NCBI GenBank assembly: GCA_937898095.1
Contig: CALDKR010000220.1
Location: 1-8,080 of the forward strand
Direction: 5' to 3'
Length of the DNA: 8,080 nt
From: an uncultured Rhodoluna sp.
Lineage (GTDB): Bacteria > Actinomycetota > Actinomycetes > Actinomycetales > Microbacteriaceae
Part shown: piece by piece, positions 5,776-8,080 of the stretch
Layout of the letters: each line of letters starts with the position of its first letter
Position numbering within the stretch: position 1 is the first letter of the stretch
Made by a program: the position numbers and the translations under genes
The notes under the pieces: model-generated
The model's database searches: none
Seen by the model: the letters and a program-made list of their open reading frames with translations, nothing else
Told to the model about the DNA's origin: nothing

Positions 5776-6150
5776 ATGGAACCTATTGAACTCACCATCC
5801 GTATTTTTCTCGTTCTTCACCTGCTTGCATTTGCGACCATTCTTGGTGGCGTGCTAGCTGAAACCAAAAACTTCAAGACCGGCGCCAAGGTTAACCCAGG
5901 CATTCTTCACGGTTCATGGTTGGCGCTTGTGACCGGTTTGGTTATGGTCGGTCTGCTCTATCCGGCAGGCGAGCAAGTCAACAATCTTTCAGTCTCAATC
6001 AAGGGCCTGATGATCACCGGAATCTTCTTCATTGGGTATACCTACCAAAAGAAAGAGCAGACTCCTAAGTGGGTTGTTCCGACCATTGGTTTGCTAACCA
6101 TCATCAACTTGGTGGTCGCAGTTGTTCTTGGAATGACCGTCGACGCCTAA
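5776..6150 (+). CDS. Small four-helix integral membrane protein of unknown function
   Basis: I do not recognise the family. The 124-residue protein has four likely membrane helices at about 8-28, 43-62, 74-91 and 99-120, joined by short polar loops. There is no cleavable signal peptide. The loop between helices 3 and 4 is positively charged (QKKEQTPK) and so is the loop after helix 1 (ETKNFKTGAKV), which by the positive-inside rule puts both ends outside. Two histidines lie in or next to helices (His15 in VLHLLAF, His45 in ILHGSWLAL). This arrangement is seen in small haem- or metal-associated membrane proteins, but two histidines are weak evidence and I assign no function. The ATG at 5776 is supported by a -10 box six bases upstream. 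The methyltransferase frame begins only three bases after its stop, so the two are probably co-transcribed. Confidence 0.8.
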   Translation: MEPIELTIRIFLVLHLLAFATILGGVLAETKNFKTGAKVNPGILHGSWLALVTGLVMVGLLYPAGEQVNNLSVSIKGLMITGIFFIGYTYQKKEQTPKWVVPTIGLLTIINLVVAVVLGMTVDA

Positions 6151-6153
6151 AGC

Positions 6154-6999
6154 TTGAAAGCAAAACTAGGCAACCGCAGAGTCACCGGCAAAGAGCAGTT
6201 CTACACTCCCAGCGCACTTGCGCTTGAGCTATCAAAATCGCTCAAACAACATGTCGGTGACTTTGCGAGCCACACCTTTATCGAGCCAGCCGGCGGAACC
6301 GGCGCGTTTATCAATGCTGTTGCACAGCTCGGTGCAACCAAAATTCTTGCATTCGACATTGAGCCGAAGCACCCGACGGTTAAGCGTGCCGACTTTCTCG
6401 GCACCAAACTCACTGCAAAAAATGCCATCACGGTTTCGAATCCCCCGTTTGGCCGCAACAACTCTCTAAGCATCCCGTTTTTTAATCACGCCGCCGAAGC
6501 TAGTGATTTCATCGCATTCGTCGTGCCGCGCTCTTGGCGCAAATGGTCAGTCATTAATCGACTCGATCGCCGCTTTCACCTAATTCATGATCAAGACCTG
6601 CAGATTGACTATGTCGACGAAACCGACAGCCCGCTGCACGAAAAAAACAACCTCAAGACCTGCTTTCAAGTGTGGCAAAAGCGGTCAGAGCAACGGCCGA
6701 TTTATCGCGTCATCGACATGGGCCTAGTGACCAAGACCGATGCCGCCAATGCCGACGTTGCGCTGACTCAATTTGGCTTCGGATGCGGCACCGTGGCGAC
6801 CGAATTTAAGCGAGAGCCCAACACCACAAAATTGTTTTTGAAAGTTCGCGACGCCGAGGTTCTTGCGGCGCTCAAACGAGTCGATTTTTCAAAGTTTTAT
6901 GTCAACACGGCCTACACCGAGGCCTTGTCGCTTCAAGAGGTTAATTACCTTTTGAATGAGGCAATTTTCGGGAATCCCCACCTAGAAGAAATCAGTTGA
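6154..6999 (+). CDS. Orphan SAM-dependent DNA methyltransferase, probably N6-adenine type
   Basis: This 281-residue protein has the class I SAM-dependent methyltransferase layout of adenine DNA methylases. It has an N-terminal GKEQFYTPSALA (motif X-like, 12-23), SAM-binding EPAGGTG (44-50), acidic Asp68 after the second strand, Asp80 (motif III-like), and catalytic NPPF (96-99). The following blocks, FFNHAAEASDFIAFVVPRSW, then INRLDRRFHLI, CFQVW, and a late NTAYTEALSLQE, resemble a family I recall from bacterial and phage genomes annotated as SAM-dependent methyltransferase or N-6 DNA methylase. It therefore looks complete. No specificity subunit or restriction enzyme lies within the window, so it is solitary here. 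The start must be the TTG at 6154 or a later codon, because an in-frame stop (6148-6150, that of the preceding gene) lies just upstream and no ATG or GTG follows before motif X. No ribosome binding site is visible. An RNA substrate cannot be excluded. Confidence 0.8.
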   Translation: MKAKLGNRRVTGKEQFYTPSALALELSKSLKQHVGDFASHTFIEPAGGTGAFINAVAQLGATKILAFDIEPKHPTVKRADFLGTKLTAKNAITVSNPPFGRNNSLSIPFFNHAAEASDFIAFVVPRSWRKWSVINRLDRRFHLIHDQDLQIDYVDETDSPLHEKNNLKTCFQVWQKRSEQRPIYRVIDMGLVTKTDAANADVALTQFGFGCGTVATEFKREPNTTKLFLKVRDAEVLAALKRVDFSKFYVNTAYTEALSLQEVNYLLNEAIFGNPHLEEIS

Positions 7000-7006
7000 A
7001 CCACCT

Positions 7007-8044
7007 ATGAGCATGATGCGTGGCGGCCGCGGCCGCGGGCCAAAAGACGACGGACCGAAAGCTAAATTTAGCCAGCTGTTCCCCTATTTGCGTGAGCACA
7101 AAAAGAACCTGTTGCTTGCCGTGGGGCTCTCAATTTTTGGCGCCGGGTTCAGCCTTGCTCAGCCAGTTCTAACCGGCCAGGTAATTTCAGCAGTTCAGGG
7201 CGGCAAAGACACCACCTGGTTAGCCCTCGGGCTTGTCGCGATGATCGTTGTGGCCGGAGTTGCCAGCGGCTGGCAGTACTACATTTTGGTCAAAACCGGC
7301 GAGGGTGTTGTGCTCAGCGCTCGTCGCCACCTGGCTGCCCGCCTGCTGCGTTTGCCAATCGCTGAATATGACCTTCGTCGCACCGGCGATTTGGTTTCAC
7401 GCGTTGGTTCAGACACAACCTTGCTTCGGGCTGTGCTGACTCAGGGTCTCGTCGACAGCGTGGGCGGCGCACTGGTCTTTATCGGTTCGATAGTGGTTAT
7501 GGCAGTTCTCGACCCAGTGCTGCTTGGGCTGACTTTGCTAGTGATTGTCATTGCGATTTCATCAATAGTTTTCACCGCACGACACATTCGTCGAGCCACC
7601 ACCAAGGCTCAAGAGCGCGTGGGCGCTATGGCGGCTGCCGTCGAGCGAGCTCTCTCGGCAATTCGCACAATTCGGGCGGCCCGAGCCGAAGAGCGTGAGT
7701 CACAGGCGATCTATCGCGATGCCCACGAGGCCTATGAGCAAGGCGTGAAAATTGCAAAAATCTCGGCTGCGATTGCACCAATTGCCGGAATAGCTATGAA
7801 CGGTGCATTCATCGTGGTGCTCGGTGTTGGTGGCTTCAGAGTCGCAGCTGGCCAGACAACTGTGGCCAACCTAGTGACTTTTGTGCTGTTGCTGTTCTTG
7901 ATGGTGCGCCCACTTGGCCAGGCCTTTGGCGCCTATTCATCAGTGCAGAGCGCACTGGGCGCGTTGGCTCGAATTCAAGAGGTCATCACGGTGCCAATAG
8001 AAAGCGAATCGGTGGTCAAGAATGTCTCAACCGGAGTGCGCGCG
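7007..8044 (+). CDS. ABC exporter half-transporter, transmembrane domain only (truncated by contig end)
   Basis: The 346 genomic codons encode the membrane domain of a type-1 (MsbA/MdlB-like) ABC exporter. A basic, Gly/Arg-rich tail (MSMMRGGRGRGPKDD) is followed by FSQLFPYLREHKKN and six helices at about 35-57, 71-94, 155-173, 176-196, 257-279 and 288-308. Between helices 2 and 3 is the typical LSARRHLAARLLRLPIAEYD and RRTGDLVSRVGSDTTLLR segment. Between helices 4 and 5 is AVERALSAIRTIRAARAE, the usual cytoplasmic helix pair. The ATP-binding half (Walker A, signature, Walker B) is absent because genomic sequence stops at about 8044; the frame stays open to 8080 only through adapter. The substrate cannot be told, since lipids, drugs and peptides are all possible for this class. 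The ATG at 7007 follows the methyltransferase stop by seven bases; ATGs at 7013 and 7016 are alternative starts. No clear ribosome binding site is seen. Confidence 0.88.
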
Positions 8045-8080
8045 AGATCGGAAGAGCACACGTCTGAACTCCAGTCACTT
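8045..8080 (+). other. Illumina TruSeq adapter sequence (artefact, not genomic)
   Basis: From 8045 the sequence reads AGATCGGAAGAGCACACGTC and continues exactly as the TruSeq index-side adapter through 8078 (ending CCAGTCAC). The two T at 8079-8080 would be the start of the sample index. The frame of the upstream ABC gene continues through it as RSEEHTSELQSL, a peptide well known as an adapter-translation artefact in protein databases. This stretch should be trimmed. Confidence 0.98.

Noticed and set aside
6148..6156. Stop-codon read-through fusing the membrane protein to the methyltransferase (same frame, TAA-AGC-TTG)
   Set aside because: Both proteins look complete on their own and TAA is the least leaky stop. 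Coupled reinitiation is a simpler explanation.
6154..8044. Defence island or restriction-modification system around the methyltransferase
   Set aside because: No nuclease, specificity subunit, helicase, toxin or mobile-element gene is visible on either side. One neighbour is a small membrane protein and the other an ordinary ABC exporter.
8044..8080. Premature end of the ABC exporter as a real domain-only transporter
   Set aside because: The frame has no stop and the sequence after 8044 is adapter, so the missing ATP-binding domain reflects the contig end.

Overview
The window looks like chromosomal DNA from a small-genome actinobacterium. The best guess is a freshwater Microbacteriaceae, perhaps of the Luna cluster (Rhodoluna/Aquiluna type). 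This rests on moderate GC content judged by eye, actinobacterial-type protein sequences (for example RibBA and the Gly/Arg-rich start of the ABC exporter), tightly packed genes, and several apparent leaderless promoters (TANNNT box exactly 6 nt before ATG). The genus is inference. The last 36 bases are not genomic: they are Illumina TruSeq adapter, so the true contig end is near 8044.

Layout. At 1-169 (minus strand) lies the start of a gene resembling PTS enzyme I (ptsI), divergent from xth (exodeoxyribonuclease III, 202-1014). Only 32 bp separate the two start codons, and this gap holds two mirror-image promoter boxes. trpS (tryptophanyl-tRNA synthetase, 1081-2085) follows with its own putative leaderless promoter. 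Then comes a complete riboflavin operon: a putative promoter overlapping the trpS stop, an FMN riboswitch (2103-2266), a structured leader, and the overlapping genes ribD, ribE, ribBA and ribH (2355-5723). Together these four genes encode conversion of GTP and ribulose 5-phosphate to riboflavin, except for the phosphatase step, which is normally supplied elsewhere. The riboswitch would shut the operon down when FMN is plentiful.

Downstream, a small four-helix membrane protein of unknown function (5776-6150) has its own leaderless-type promoter. Three bases after it, a solitary adenine-type DNA methyltransferase (6154-6999) begins at TTG. Seven bases later an ABC exporter gene (7007 onward) begins. 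It shows only its transmembrane half before the adapter cuts it off.

Most of the window is ordinary core metabolism. The points most worth a second look are the adapter contamination, the recurring TANNNT-N6-ATG signature, the near-palindromic divergent promoter at 167-204, the riboswitch-to-ribD leader, and the orphan methyltransferase. I see no convincing undescribed multi-gene system. No tRNA, rRNA, CRISPR array, insertion sequence or attachment site was found.
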